Source: CALBPI01 sp963922335 (GTDB taxonomy: Bacteria > Pseudomonadota > Gammaproteobacteria > Steroidobacterales > Woeseiaceae). Taken from it: DNA of 64,000 nt. Where the stretch lies: the NCBI GenBank assembly GCA_963922335.1, contig CAWUIB010000005.1, forward strand, positions 62,001-126,000. Reading direction: 5' to 3'. This document shows, piece by piece, positions 25,411 through 33,911 of this stretch. The first letter of the stretch is position 1, and every line of letters begins with the position of its first letter. A program made the position numbers and the translations under genes. The notes under the pieces were generated by a model. The model was not told the DNA's origin, did no database searches, and saw only the letters and a program-made list of their open reading frames with translations.

Positions 25411-25908
25411 TCAGGACTCGAGTCGGCGGACGAGGGGTTCGATACGCTGCAGGAGGTCTTCCGGTTCCACCCGTCCGTCAAGCACGAGGCGTTCTCGTCG
25501 ACCAAGGAGGAAGTCGTCGATGGCGCTCAGCACCACGGGAGCGCGCAGTCGATGGCGTTCGTGCGCCAGGGTGTCCCGGTGCAGCCAGCGTACTTTGATA
25601 ATCCCGGTGTCCAACGGCAAATCCGGTTGTTCGGTAAGCGCTTCACCACAATAGACGAGCCGTACGAACCGAGACTCACGAATCTCGTCCCACCAAAGAT
25701 AAGCCCCCACAAAGCCGGTCGGCTCGAACCGCCAGCGGGTCTCCTCGCGAACCTCGCGCACGATGGCCTGTTCGGGAGATTCGCCCGCTTCGATGTGCCC
25801 CCCAGGCAGATTCAGTACGACACCGCCCTGACTGCTTACCTCGTCGATACAGAGGAAGCGATCTTCGCGCCGCGCGATAGCTGAAACGGTGATATCGGTT
25901 CGAGACAT
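25411..25908 (-). CDS. nudJ: NUDIX hydrolase, NudJ-like
   Basis: 165 residues. The Nudix box is GGHIEAGESPEQAIVREVREET near residues 37-58, with the REVREET end that binds Mg2+. NudJ hydrolyses nucleoside di- and triphosphates and hydroxymethylpyrimidine pyrophosphate. Position directly upstream of mnmA and the LNLPGGHIE lead-in agree with NudJ. A separate Nudix gene (nudL) is at 30841. It follows the unknown gene ending at 25912 after three bases. Confidence 0.85.
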   Translation of the reverse strand: MSRTDITVSAIARREDRFLCIDEVSSQGGVVLNLPGGHIEAGESPEQAIVREVREETRWRFEPTGFVGAYLWWDEIRESRFVRLVYCGEALTEQPDLPLDTGIIKVRWLHRDTLAHERHRLRAPVVLSAIDDFLLGRRERLVLDGRVEPEDLLQRIEPLVRRLES

Positions 25909-25911
25909 CGT

Positions 25912-26418
25912 CTAAAGGTGCAGTCGACGAAACTCATTTTCAACTTCACTGGCCGCCCAGATCTCATCGAACGAGTTCAGGTAGGTCCTCGCAACGGGTC
26001 GTGTGTCGCTATCGGCGATACCATCCCACCGGGTTGCATCGAGTCGGTACGCGATCGCGCGATCATCAGCAATGCAGTAAGCCTCGGGTACTTCCCGATA
26101 GTCATCGTGCACGTTACGAAATTCGATAAAGCTGTTCAGCCGTCGGCCCATGGTGACCAGTCGATTACCGTTCTTGATTGCACGTGAGGGATCGGAAATC
26201 AGCACTCTGACCCGGGCAAACCGCCGTGACAGGATCAGCTTTTTTACGGCCTCAAGGAAATCGGGATGGTCATAGATGCCAGGCTCAAGATCACGGGTCA
26301 TGATCGAGACCTTCCGCTCTGCCGTGCGACAAATCAAAGCGGCGGCTTCTCGCATGTCCGAGCGCGATGAAAGCACCCAACGCTGGTCCTGTTTTTTGCG
26401 TGCTTCGTTTGCACCCAC
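25912..26418 (-). CDS. unknown protein, possibly phospholipase D-like fold
   Basis: 168 residues from a GTG start, with GGAG ten bases upstream. No signal peptide or membrane segment. The sequence has AALICRTAERKVSIMTRDLEP, IYDHPDFLEAVKKLILSRRFARVRVLISD and VTMGRRLNSFIEFRNVHDD. This order (strand, Asp, helix, strand VRVLISD) is reminiscent of the PLD superfamily half-domain seen in a family found beside GNAT acetyltransferases, but no HxK motif is present, so no catalysis is proposed. It lies 42 bases downstream of the GNAT gene, supporting a shared unit with it. Confidence 0.55.
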   Translation of the reverse strand: MGANEARKKQDQRWVLSSRSDMREAAALICRTAERKVSIMTRDLEPGIYDHPDFLEAVKKLILSRRFARVRVLISDPSRAIKNGNRLVTMGRRLNSFIEFRNVHDDYREVPEAYCIADDRAIAYRLDATRWDGIADSDTRPVARTYLNSFDEIWAASEVENEFRRLHL

Positions 26419-26460
26419 CGCGGAATCACTCCATTGCGGCGTCTCGCGTGGATGTGGTCG

Positions 26461-26901
26461 TTACCCCTTCGTGAGCCTGCGCATTGTGCAATGCGCGATG
26501 CCAGCTTCGTCGAAAGGCTCGCCCTCCTGCACAAATCCAAAGCGTCGGTAGAACTCGAGCGCGTGCACCTGTGCATGCAACCACGGCGTCATGCCGCGTT
26601 CCTCGGCGCGCTGCAGCATGCTCTGCATCAACAACGCGCCAACCCGGTGCCCACGCCAGTCACGCAGCACCGCCATGCGAGTGATCTTAGCGTCCGGTTG
26701 CAAGCGCCCAACACCAACCACGTCACGTTTTGTCGAGATTGCGATGAAGTGTTCGCTGATGCTGTCCCATTCGTCCCACTCCTCGGATTCCGGAACAGAC
26801 TGTTCCTCGATAAATACCTGGGTTCGGACATCACGCAGCGCGGCTTCATTGTCAGCCCATTGCGTACGTACCACCTTGATTTCAGGTCCTGTGCGACTCA
26901 T
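26461..26901 (-). CDS. GNAT family N-acetyltransferase
   Basis: 146 residues from ATG 26901, which overlaps the roxA stop; a longer frame to 26943 would lie in roxA. GNAT fold: VRTQVFIEEQSVPESEEWDE (motif C), DVVGVGRLQPDAKITRMAVL then RGHRVGALLMQSMLQRAEERG, the acetyl-CoA pyrophosphate-binding loop (normally R/Q-x-x-G-x-G/A; here RGHRVGA), and LHAQVHALEFYRRFGFVQEGE. It looks like the ElaA-type subgroup. The substrate is unknown. Confidence 0.85.
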   Translation of the reverse strand: MSRTGPEIKVVRTQWADNEAALRDVRTQVFIEEQSVPESEEWDEWDSISEHFIAISTKRDVVGVGRLQPDAKITRMAVLRDWRGHRVGALLMQSMLQRAEERGMTPWLHAQVHALEFYRRFGFVQEGEPFDEAGIAHCTMRRLTKG

Positions 26902-27971
26902 TCGATGTCTGCCTCTTCGAAAGCGCCTACGCTCGACAGCCATGGCAACAACTCGTGTCCTTCCCCGGCGGTCAGCACTCGTTTCTTACATAATTTCATG
27001 ACTTGATCCAGCAAACGGGCATCGAAGACCGCATGTTGTCCGTTGCAGTAGATATGCAGCGCGTCAATCTGCAGGCTCCAGAAGATTCTTGTCCATGGGT
27101 GGAGACTGGCAGGAAGCTTGTCGACGCAGCCGCCAGGGGTATCGAAACCGGGTTTGAATGCGGACGTCAGTCGACCAACAGCATCGATGATCTCGGCCTC
27201 GCTAATACCGCGAAGGGACAGGCACTGACCAACCGACGCTGGGATCTCTCCGGCGCGCACCCGCAAAGGTAACCTCGCATCACGCAGCCGGACGCCAACA
27301 GTGTCGTCGGGGCACTCAGTATCAAGCAGCGCAGCGATATCGCCCAGCGACGGTGCCTGCAACCCAAAAGACCATGTGCTGCAGAGTGAGGTCGCCACGC
27401 CGTGATGGATATGTCCCGGTGGCACGTACAAGACATCGCCGAGGCCAGCGCGGTAGACCTCATTGAACTTATCGCATTCGACGAGCCGTAGCTCGCTGCC
27501 AGGCACTGGTCGACCCGCTTCTGCGGGCGCCAGAAACCACTCCCGCTCGCCATCGCCTTGCACCAGGAAAACGTCATAGCTGTCGAGATGCGGACCGACT
27601 GAGCCACCAGGGGCAGCGATACTCACCATGATGTCGGCACGCCGCCAATCGGCAAGCCAATCGAAATGGGTCCACAACCCTGCGAGATCCGGTAGATGTC
27701 GATCGATATCGCGAACCAGGAGGGTCCAATCGCGATCGCCAAGCTCGGTCAGTTCTTTCTCGGAGAAAGGCCCCTGGCGACATTCATATCGCACCTCGAC
27801 ATCGGAACGCCTGGTTTCGACGAGCAGCGACTCGACATCATGGAGCAGGGCGAGTCCGGCAATCTCGTCGATGCCAAGCGGCGGTGCGAACCCAGGTAAC
27901 TGTCCGGTCCATGCGCTGTGCTGCCAACGTTGCGCGAGTAACGGCGGTGGCGAGGTGTTAGCGCGTTGCAA
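26898..27971 (-). CDS. roxA: 50S ribosomal protein L16 arginine hydroxylase RoxA (YcfD-like)
   Basis: 357 residues. RoxA is a JmjC-fold 2-oxoglutarate/Fe(II) oxygenase that hydroxylates an arginine of ribosomal protein L16. Seen in order: PPLGIDEIAGLALLHDVESLLV, GPFSEKELTELGDRDWTLLVRDI, the iron site GPHLDSYDVFLVQGDGEREW (HxD) and the distal His in DVLYVPPGHIHHGV, then the winged-helix C-terminal half. The only suitable start is TTG 27971, which lies 14 bases inside the end of purB. The GNAT gene overlaps its stop by four bases. Pairing with purB is known from other Gammaproteobacteria. Function follows from the family; start moderately sure. Confidence 0.9.
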   Translation of the reverse strand: MQRANTSPPPLLAQRWQHSAWTGQLPGFAPPLGIDEIAGLALLHDVESLLVETRRSDVEVRYECRQGPFSEKELTELGDRDWTLLVRDIDRHLPDLAGLWTHFDWLADWRRADIMVSIAAPGGSVGPHLDSYDVFLVQGDGEREWFLAPAEAGRPVPGSELRLVECDKFNEVYRAGLGDVLYVPPGHIHHGVATSLCSTWSFGLQAPSLGDIAALLDTECPDDTVGVRLRDARLPLRVRAGEIPASVGQCLSLRGISEAEIIDAVGRLTSAFKPGFDTPGGCVDKLPASLHPWTRIFWSLQIDALHIYCNGQHAVFDARLLDQVMKLCKKRVLTAGEGHELLPWLSSVGAFEEADIE

Positions 27972-29331
27972 GATATTCGTGGGTCAATGCCTCAGCTCGG
28001 CCCGTGTAGCTCGAGGGTGTGAGCTTCGCGAGCGCTTCTCGTGCCGCATCCGGCAGCTCCAGGGCCTCGATAATTTCAGCGACTCGAGATTCGGTGATGG
28101 CCTGACCGCGGGTCAGAACCTTCAGTTGGTCATAAGCGTCGGCAACACCGTAGCGACGCATGACTGTCTGTATCGGTTCGGCCAGGACCTCCCAGCTGTT
28201 ATCGAGATCCTTACTGAGTGCGGTTTGCGATACCTCCAGCTTGTCGATGCCGCGGTGCAACGAGCTGAGCGCCACCTGGAAATAGCCGAGCACGCTGCCG
28301 AGATTTCTCAGCACGGTGGAGTCTGTGAGATCACGTTGCAGACGCGATACCGGAAGCTTGTCTGCGAGGTGCCCCGCCAGCGCAACCACCAGTCCGAGGT
28401 TGCCTTCCGCGTTCTCGAAATCGATTGGGTTTACTTTGTGCGGCATCGTCGATGAGCCGACTTCTCCGGCGATCGTCTTTTGTTTGAAGTAGCCGAGGCT
28501 GATATAGGTCCAGCAATCGCGGGCAAAATCGATCAGTACGGTCGAAAGCCGACTGAGACTGTGCAGGTAGTTCGCGATCCAGTCGTGGGGTTCGATCTGC
28601 GTGGTCATAGGGTTGTACTCCAACCCCAGACCCGCGACGAGCTCGCGCGAAAGAGCGGTCCAGTCCGCATCCTCAAATGCACTCGTGTGTGCATTGAAGT
28701 TACCGACGGCTCCGTTGAACTTGCCGAGAATGGCGATGCCGGACAGCGTTGCGATTTCGCGATCGAGGCGTGCAAGCACGTTGGCAAATTCCTTGCCAAG
28801 CGTCGTCGGAGAGGCGGTCTGCCCGTGCGTTCGTGCAAGCATCGGCAGATGCGCCCAGCGAGCTGCGCAATCTGCCAGCCGCTCGGTCGTGGCCGCCAGC
28901 GAGGGTAGCAGTACCTCTGAGCGGGCCTTGCTCAACATCATGCCGTAGGCGAGGTTGTTGATGTCCTCGGATGTGCAACCAAAGTGCAGCAGCGCGATCA
29001 GGCGCTTATCAGCGCCTCTGACCTCAGCTAACTCCGCCAGGTAATACTCGACGGCTTTCACATCGTGGTTCGTGCGTCGCTCGATCTCTTTGACTGCCTG
29101 CGCATCTTGCGGTGTAAAACCCTCAACCAACTCTGAAAAACGCGCATCCAGGGCTTCTGGAAGCGTCATATCGAACAAATCGCTGTTCGCCAGCAGTTTC
29201 AGCCAAGCCACCTCGACCGCGGTGCGAAACCGGATCAGTCCATATTCGCTGGCAATCTCTCGCAGCGAATTGACCTTGCCGGCGTAGCGGCCGTCGAGTG
29301 GCGAGATTGCGAGCAGTTGGGCGTCGCTCAT
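27958..29331 (-). CDS. purB: adenylosuccinate lyase
   Basis: 457 residues, standard length. Catalyses two steps of purine synthesis (SAICAR to AICAR, adenylosuccinate to AMP). The fumarase/aspartase superfamily signature is SSTMPHKVNPIDFENAEGN near residue 295. The N-terminus is LAISPLDGRYAGKVNSLREI, and RTHGQTASPTTLGKE contains the catalytic His. It heads the long minus-strand run to acnA and is divergent from fumC, itself a member of the same superfamily; 118 bases separate the two starts. Confidence 0.97.
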   Translation of the reverse strand: MSDAQLLAISPLDGRYAGKVNSLREIASEYGLIRFRTAVEVAWLKLLANSDLFDMTLPEALDARFSELVEGFTPQDAQAVKEIERRTNHDVKAVEYYLAELAEVRGADKRLIALLHFGCTSEDINNLAYGMMLSKARSEVLLPSLAATTERLADCAARWAHLPMLARTHGQTASPTTLGKEFANVLARLDREIATLSGIAILGKFNGAVGNFNAHTSAFEDADWTALSRELVAGLGLEYNPMTTQIEPHDWIANYLHSLSRLSTVLIDFARDCWTYISLGYFKQKTIAGEVGSSTMPHKVNPIDFENAEGNLGLVVALAGHLADKLPVSRLQRDLTDSTVLRNLGSVLGYFQVALSSLHRGIDKLEVSQTALSKDLDNSWEVLAEPIQTVMRRYGVADAYDQLKVLTRGQAITESRVAEIIEALELPDAAREALAKLTPSSYTGRAEALTHEYLATR

Positions 29332-29449
29332 GGTTGTCCTCGGGTGCTTGTGCTTTGCCGAGCGGCGCGCTGGACAATGCGTTCCAAACCTCTAATGATA
29401 CACGCGCGACAAGCGGGTCGCGCAGTAGACATCGGTTTGGGACGGGACG

Positions 29450-30838
29450 ATGACAGACAAGAAATTCCGGATTGAAAAAGACAGCATGGGCGAGCTTGAG
29501 GTGCCAGTAGATGCGCATTGGGGTGCGCAAACTCAACGCGCGATCAACAATTTTGAAATCAGCGGGCAGGGCATGCCGTCGCTGTTTGTGGAAGCCCTCG
29601 CACGTGTCAAGTGGGCGGCAGCCGGCGCCAACGGTGAGCTCGGGTTGTTGTCGTCGAGCAAGGCGGCAGCCATCCAACAGACGGCGCTGGAAATCGCCGA
29701 AGGCGCGCACCGTGATCAATTTCCTGTCGATGTATTTCAGACCGGGTCTGGCACCAGTTCAAACATGAACGCAAACGAGGTGATTGCTCATCTGGCCAGC
29801 GACCACAGCGGTCTCTCGGTGCATCCTAATGATGACGTGAATATGAGCCAGAGCAGCAATGATGTTGTTCCCACCAGCATTCATGTCAGTGCCGCTCTGG
29901 GGGTAACGCGTCACCTTTTACCCGCTCTGGAGTCGCTGTCTGCCGCGATCGGTGAAAAAGCTGCATCTTTGGACGATGTCGTAAAGACGGGTCGCACGCA
30001 CCTGATGGATGCCATGCCGGTTCGCATGAGTCAGGAACTGGGCGCCTGGCAGTCGCAGATCGACAACGCAGCCGAGCGCCTTCGAGCGACGCTGCCGCGG
30101 GTCCTGCGACTCGCTCAGGGCGGCACTGCGGTAGGTAGTGGGATTAACGCCCACCCACGCTTCGGTCAAAAAGTGGCGACATTGCTCGCTGAACAGACCG
30201 GGCTCGAGTTCTCCTCCGCAAACTCGTTGTTCGAGGGGCTCTCGTGTCAGGACTCGATGGTGGAGCTTTCCGGGCAGCTTAAGGTGACCGCAGTAGCGAT
30301 CATGAAGATCGCAAACGATCTCAGGTGGATGAATTCTGGGCCGCTCGCCGGACTTGGCGAGATTGCGCTACCGGCATTGCAGCCAGGCTCGAGCATCATG
30401 CCCGGCAAGGTGAATCCAGTGATACCGGAAGCCGCGGCTATGGTTGCCGCACAGGTCATCGGGAACGACGCCTGTGTAACGGTGGCAGGCCAGGCAGGTA
30501 ACTTCCAGTTGAATGTCATGCTACCAGTCATTGCGAGAAATGTTCTGGAATCCATTGAAATTCTTGGCAATATTGCAGGGGCATTGGGTGAAAAGGCGAT
30601 CGCGGGTTTTACGGTCAATCACGACAACTTGCAACAAGCGCTGGGCCGAAACCCGATTTTGGTGACTGCGCTCAATCCCGTCATTGGTTACGAGCTGGGC
30701 GCCAAGGTGGCTAAGCAGGCCTACGCCGAGGGCAGGCCGGTCAAGGACGTGGCGCTGGAGCTAACCGACCTTAGTAGCGACGAGTTGGATCGTCTGCTCG
30801 ACCCTGCCAGCCTCACTGAAGGCGGCATCAAGCACTGA
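29450..30838 (+). CDS. fumC: class II fumarate hydratase
   Basis: 462 residues, standard length. Converts fumarate to malate without an iron-sulfur cluster. Conserved: MGELEVPVDAHWGAQTQRAI, the GSGTSSNMNANEVIA region, TGRTHLMDAMPVRMSQE and the superfamily signature GSSIMPGKVNPVIPEAA. It is followed by nudL two bases later, then mazG, in one direction, so an operon of TCA and house-cleaning genes is likely. Confidence 0.97.
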   Translation: MTDKKFRIEKDSMGELEVPVDAHWGAQTQRAINNFEISGQGMPSLFVEALARVKWAAAGANGELGLLSSSKAAAIQQTALEIAEGAHRDQFPVDVFQTGSGTSSNMNANEVIAHLASDHSGLSVHPNDDVNMSQSSNDVVPTSIHVSAALGVTRHLLPALESLSAAIGEKAASLDDVVKTGRTHLMDAMPVRMSQELGAWQSQIDNAAERLRATLPRVLRLAQGGTAVGSGINAHPRFGQKVATLLAEQTGLEFSSANSLFEGLSCQDSMVELSGQLKVTAVAIMKIANDLRWMNSGPLAGLGEIALPALQPGSSIMPGKVNPVIPEAAAMVAAQVIGNDACVTVAGQAGNFQLNVMLPVIARNVLESIEILGNIAGALGEKAIAGFTVNHDNLQQALGRNPILVTALNPVIGYELGAKVAKQAYAEGRPVKDVALELTDLSSDELDRLLDPASLTEGGIKH

Positions 30839-30840
30839 GT

Positions 30841-31476
30841 ATGGTCAGCGTCGCGCGTGTCGAGCAGGCGCTGCACGCGCGGCGCGATCCTCCGGACGAT
30901 CCGTTGGCGGTGAAACCGCCCGTCCCGGTTGCCAAGTTGCCTGAGGAATGGCGACTTCGACATGAAAGTGGGCTGCGTGCGGCGGCGGTGCTGGTGTTGT
31001 TGTTGGGTGAACCCGACGCACCGAGGGTCTTGCTGACGGAGCGCGCGCATCACCTGCAGCACCATCCCGGACAGGTGAGCTTCCCCGGTGGTCGGGTGGA
31101 GCCGCAGGACGAGAGTCTGGCGATGACCGCGTTGCGAGAAGCGAATGAGGAAGTCGGTTTAGCGGTCGATGCTGTAGACGTGTTCGGATACCTGCCGACA
31201 CAGTGGACGGTAAGCGGATATGCGATGACGCCAGTCGTTGGCTATGCGCCCACAGCTTCGTTGCCGGATGCATGGGCGCTGGACCCACAGGAAGTGGCGA
31301 GTGCATTCGAAGTGCCTGCAGCGTATCTGTTTCATGCTGGCAATCACAGCGAGTCCTGGCGCGAATTCCAGGGGGTTCGGTTTGCCAACACAGAGATCGA
31401 CTGGGAGGGCCGGCATATCTGGGGTGTAACGGCACGCGTGATTTCTCAAATAAGTCGAATAATTTCAGATGGATAA
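30841..31476 (+). CDS. nudL: CoA pyrophosphatase-type NUDIX hydrolase (NudL-like)
   Basis: 211 residues. The subfamily motif LTERAHHLQHHPGQVSFPGG just ahead of the Nudix box (GGRVEPQDESLAMTALREANEEVGL, residues of about 79-103) is diagnostic of the CoA pyrophosphatase group, which cleaves CoA to 3',5'-ADP and phosphopantetheine. The GYLPTQWTVSGYAMTPVVG segment also fits. It starts two bases after fumC and overlaps mazG by eight bases. Confidence 0.88.
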   Translation: MVSVARVEQALHARRDPPDDPLAVKPPVPVAKLPEEWRLRHESGLRAAAVLVLLLGEPDAPRVLLTERAHHLQHHPGQVSFPGGRVEPQDESLAMTALREANEEVGLAVDAVDVFGYLPTQWTVSGYAMTPVVGYAPTASLPDAWALDPQEVASAFEVPAAYLFHAGNHSESWREFQGVRFANTEIDWEGRHIWGVTARVISQISRIISDG

Positions 31477-32248
31477 CGGAAAAATCGATAAATTACTTGA
31501 GATAATGGCGGCGCTCCGCGACCCCGAGACCGGGTGCCCATGGGACATCGAACAGAGTTTTTCGACGATTGCGCCTTACACGATAGAGGAAGCCTACGAG
31601 GTAGCAGATGCCGTCGCGCGGAATGATCTCAACGACCTTAAGGATGAGCTGGGTGATTTACTCTTGCAGGTCGTGTTTCACGCCCGAATGGCAGAGGAAG
31701 TGCGGGCATTCACCTTTGAAGACGTGGTGAGATCGATCAACGAAAAGATGATCCGTCGGCATCCGCACGTTTTCGGAGACGAGGCGAAGCGTGGCGACGC
31801 AGATCTGCAGCTCCAGCGTTGGGAAGACATCAAAGCCGACGAGCGGTCGGACAAGGGTAAAGACACCGGCGCCCTCGACGGCGTGGCGCTGGCACTGCCG
31901 GCGCTTCAGCGTGCCCAGAAACTGGGTAAGCGCGCGGCAAGAACGGGATTTGACTGGCCGGATGTTGAGGGCGTCAGAGAGAAACTCAGCGAGGAGCTGG
32001 GTGAGCTGGAACGCGCAAGAGGCCAACACGAGTTAGAGGAAGAGATCGGGGACATTCTGTTCACGGTCGCGCAGCTCGCGCGCCACCACGGTGTTGACGC
32101 CGAAACCGCTGCACGGCGAGCCAGTGACAAATTTGAGCGTCGCTTCCGCCAGATGGAGACCGACTCGCCTGAGCTGGAAGCAATGGATTCCGAGAGTCTC
32201 GAGCGCGCGTGGGCCCGGGCGAAGGCCAAAATCGACGATATTCAGTAA
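31469..32248 (+). CDS. mazG: nucleoside triphosphate pyrophosphohydrolase MazG
   Basis: 259 residues, near the E. coli length. Hydrolyses nucleoside triphosphates to monophosphates, linked to ppGpp levels under stress. Two tandem MazG domains: the first contains EEAYEVADAV and DELGDLLLQVVFHARM (residues of about 35-75), the second EELGELERARGQHELEEEIGDI (about 175-200). The metal-binding E-E-x-x-E...E-x-x-D pattern is intact in both. RHPHVFGDE is conserved between them. It overlaps nudL. Confidence 0.95.
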   Translation: MDNGKIDKLLEIMAALRDPETGCPWDIEQSFSTIAPYTIEEAYEVADAVARNDLNDLKDELGDLLLQVVFHARMAEEVRAFTFEDVVRSINEKMIRRHPHVFGDEAKRGDADLQLQRWEDIKADERSDKGKDTGALDGVALALPALQRAQKLGKRAARTGFDWPDVEGVREKLSEELGELERARGQHELEEEIGDILFTVAQLARHHGVDAETAARRASDKFERRFRQMETDSPELEAMDSESLERAWARAKAKIDDIQ

Positions 32249-32319
32249 ACGTTCAGTTGCCGCCTCGTAAAGTTCGGGCCATGGCTGGTTGACGGCCGGT
32301 CTGAAACGGAGGAATTGAA

Positions 32320-32862
32320 ATGTTGACACGTCGTTGGATTGTTGGACTCACGCTCGCAGGAACGCTCGCCGCATCGGGTGCGGCAGTCGCCGATCCGGTC
32401 CGCGAAGGCTACCGTCGCGCGGACGAAGTTCGGTTCGATTATGCGCGCGTGCTGGATGTGAAGCCGTTGATTCGGACCGTACAGGTCGAGATCCCCGTAC
32501 GTGAGTGCTACGACCGCGAAGTGGTCGTCGAGCGCCGCCGTGGCGGTGTTGGCAGGACGATCGCGGGCGGCATTATTGGCGGAGTGCTCGGCAGCCAGAT
32601 TGGCAGCGGCAGCGGCCGCGATGCTGCGACCGTTGTCGGTTCGCTCATCGGCGCGGCAGCGGCCTCTGAGGGCAACCGACGTGCGCCGGAGGTGCGCACC
32701 GAGCGGTTCTGCGAGACGCGCTACGAATTTGAGACTCGAGAGCGGGTCGAGGGTTTTCGTGTGACCTATCTGTATCGCGGTGAGACTTTCGTCACGCGCA
32801 CTGAGACGGACCCCGGCAACAGGATTCGTGTGCGCGTCAGCGTGACACCTGCGGGCCGGTGA
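32320..32862 (+). CDS. glycine-zipper outer-membrane-type protein
   Basis: 180 residues. The signal peptide ends at about residue 25 (GAAVADP). The middle holds a Gly-zipper pair of hydrophobic segments, GGIIGGVLGSQIGSGSGRD and VVGSLIGAAAASEG, flanked by Cys-containing strands (VRECYDREVV, RFCETRYEFE) that may be disulfide-linked. This is the glycine zipper 2TM type found in many proteobacterial envelope proteins of unknown role. GGAGG precedes the ATG. It is 71 bases after mazG, likely its own unit. Confidence 0.8.
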   Translation: MLTRRWIVGLTLAGTLAASGAAVADPVREGYRRADEVRFDYARVLDVKPLIRTVQVEIPVRECYDREVVVERRRGGVGRTIAGGIIGGVLGSQIGSGSGRDAATVVGSLIGAAAASEGNRRAPEVRTERFCETRYEFETRERVEGFRVTYLYRGETFVTRTETDPGNRIRVRVSVTPAGR

Positions 32863-32895
32863 TTGGGGCCTAGATCGTTGCAATGCGCAGTGCCA

Positions 32896-33207
32896 ATGTC
32901 GAGAATTCAATACATGCGGGGATTACTGCTTTTGTTTTCGATGTTGGCGCTGTGCGCATCGTCCACGGCGTCGGCAATGCCGGTTGCCGGAAACCCGGGC
33001 GAACCGTTGCCTCAGGCGGTGTCTATCGTCGGCGATGCGTTCGCCGACAAAGTCACTCTGGAAGAGGCGGTACGGCGGGTTCGCAAGCAATACGGCGGGC
33101 GCATAGTTAGCGCCGAGACGCGCGGTCGCAGTGGTAATCGTGTGCACGTGATCAAGGTCCTGACCGACAGTGGGCGGGTTCACACCGTGCGTATCAACGC
33201 CAACTGA
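32896..33207 (+). CDS. secreted PepSY-domain protein
   Basis: 103 residues from ATG 32896. The signal peptide ends near SSTASAMPVAG. One PepSY-like domain follows: VTLEEAVRRVRKQYGGRIVSAETRGRSG then a strand pair (HVIKVLTDSGRVHTVRIN). It lies eight bases ahead of the response regulator gene and is co-oriented, so it may modulate the sensor kinase in the periplasm. The start is preceded by no strong Shine-Dalgarno site. Small PepSY proteins just upstream of PhoP/PhoQ-type pairs are known in other Gammaproteobacteria. Confidence 0.8.
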   Translation: MSRIQYMRGLLLLFSMLALCASSTASAMPVAGNPGEPLPQAVSIVGDAFADKVTLEEAVRRVRKQYGGRIVSAETRGRSGNRVHVIKVLTDSGRVHTVRINAN

Positions 33208-33215
33208 GTAACCCC

Positions 33216-33902
33216 ATGAGACTGCTTGTAGTAGAAGACGATGAAACCCTCCGCGAGTCTCTGAAGGAGCAACTGCTCGCAGAGGGCTATCGGGTTGAAG
33301 CGGCGGCGGACGGTGAGGAAGGACTCTATTTCGCGCGTGAGTATCCGATCGACCTCGCCATCGTCGATCTTGGCTTGCCTGGCATACCCGGTATTGATCT
33401 CATCAAACAGCTGCGCAGCGCCGGCTACACCTATCCCGTTCTGATATTGACTGCGAGGGACGGCTGGCAGGACAAGGTGGATGGTCTTCAGGCGGGCGCG
33501 GATGATTACGTCTCCAAACCCTTCCACTTCCCGGAAGTGTCTGCGCGTATCAATGCGCTGCTGCGGCGCGCCGGTGGGTGGGGGTCAGCAGTCCTCGACT
33601 GCGGTGTTGTCAAGCTTGATACCGCGGCGCAAACGTTGCTGGTTAATGAGGCCGCGGTAGAGCTGACGTCGTTCGAGTATCAGTTGCTGGAATACTTGAT
33701 GATGCGCGCGGGAGAAGTGGTTTCGAAAACTGAGCTGACCGATCGGCTCTATGATCAGGATTACGAGCGCGACAGCAACGTTATCGAAGTGTTTGTCGGC
33801 AGGCTGCGTAAGAAGCTCGATCCGGACAATTCGCTCAAGCCGATTGAGACGCTCCGAGGCAGGGGCTATCGCTTCGCACTTGAGCGGCACGGCGAGCGGT
33901 AA
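33216..33902 (+). CDS. phoP: OmpR-family response regulator, PhoP-like
   Basis: 228 residues. Receiver domain 1-115: acidic pocket VVEDDETLRE, phosphoacceptor Asp in DLAIVDLGLPGIPG, Thr in LILTARD, Lys in VSKPFHFPE. The C-terminal winged-helix DNA-binding domain (about 130-225) contains LTSFEYQLLEYLM and SNVIEVFVGRLRKKLD, ending RGRGYRF. Pairing with the downstream kinase and the PepSY gene suggests the PhoP/QseB group; the exact ortholog name is an inference. Confidence 0.9.
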   Translation: MRLLVVEDDETLRESLKEQLLAEGYRVEAAADGEEGLYFAREYPIDLAIVDLGLPGIPGIDLIKQLRSAGYTYPVLILTARDGWQDKVDGLQAGADDYVSKPFHFPEVSARINALLRRAGGWGSAVLDCGVVKLDTAAQTLLVNEAAVELTSFEYQLLEYLMMRAGEVVSKTELTDRLYDQDYERDSNVIEVFVGRLRKKLDPDNSLKPIETLRGRGYRFALERHGER

Positions 33903-33911
33903 CCGGCTAGC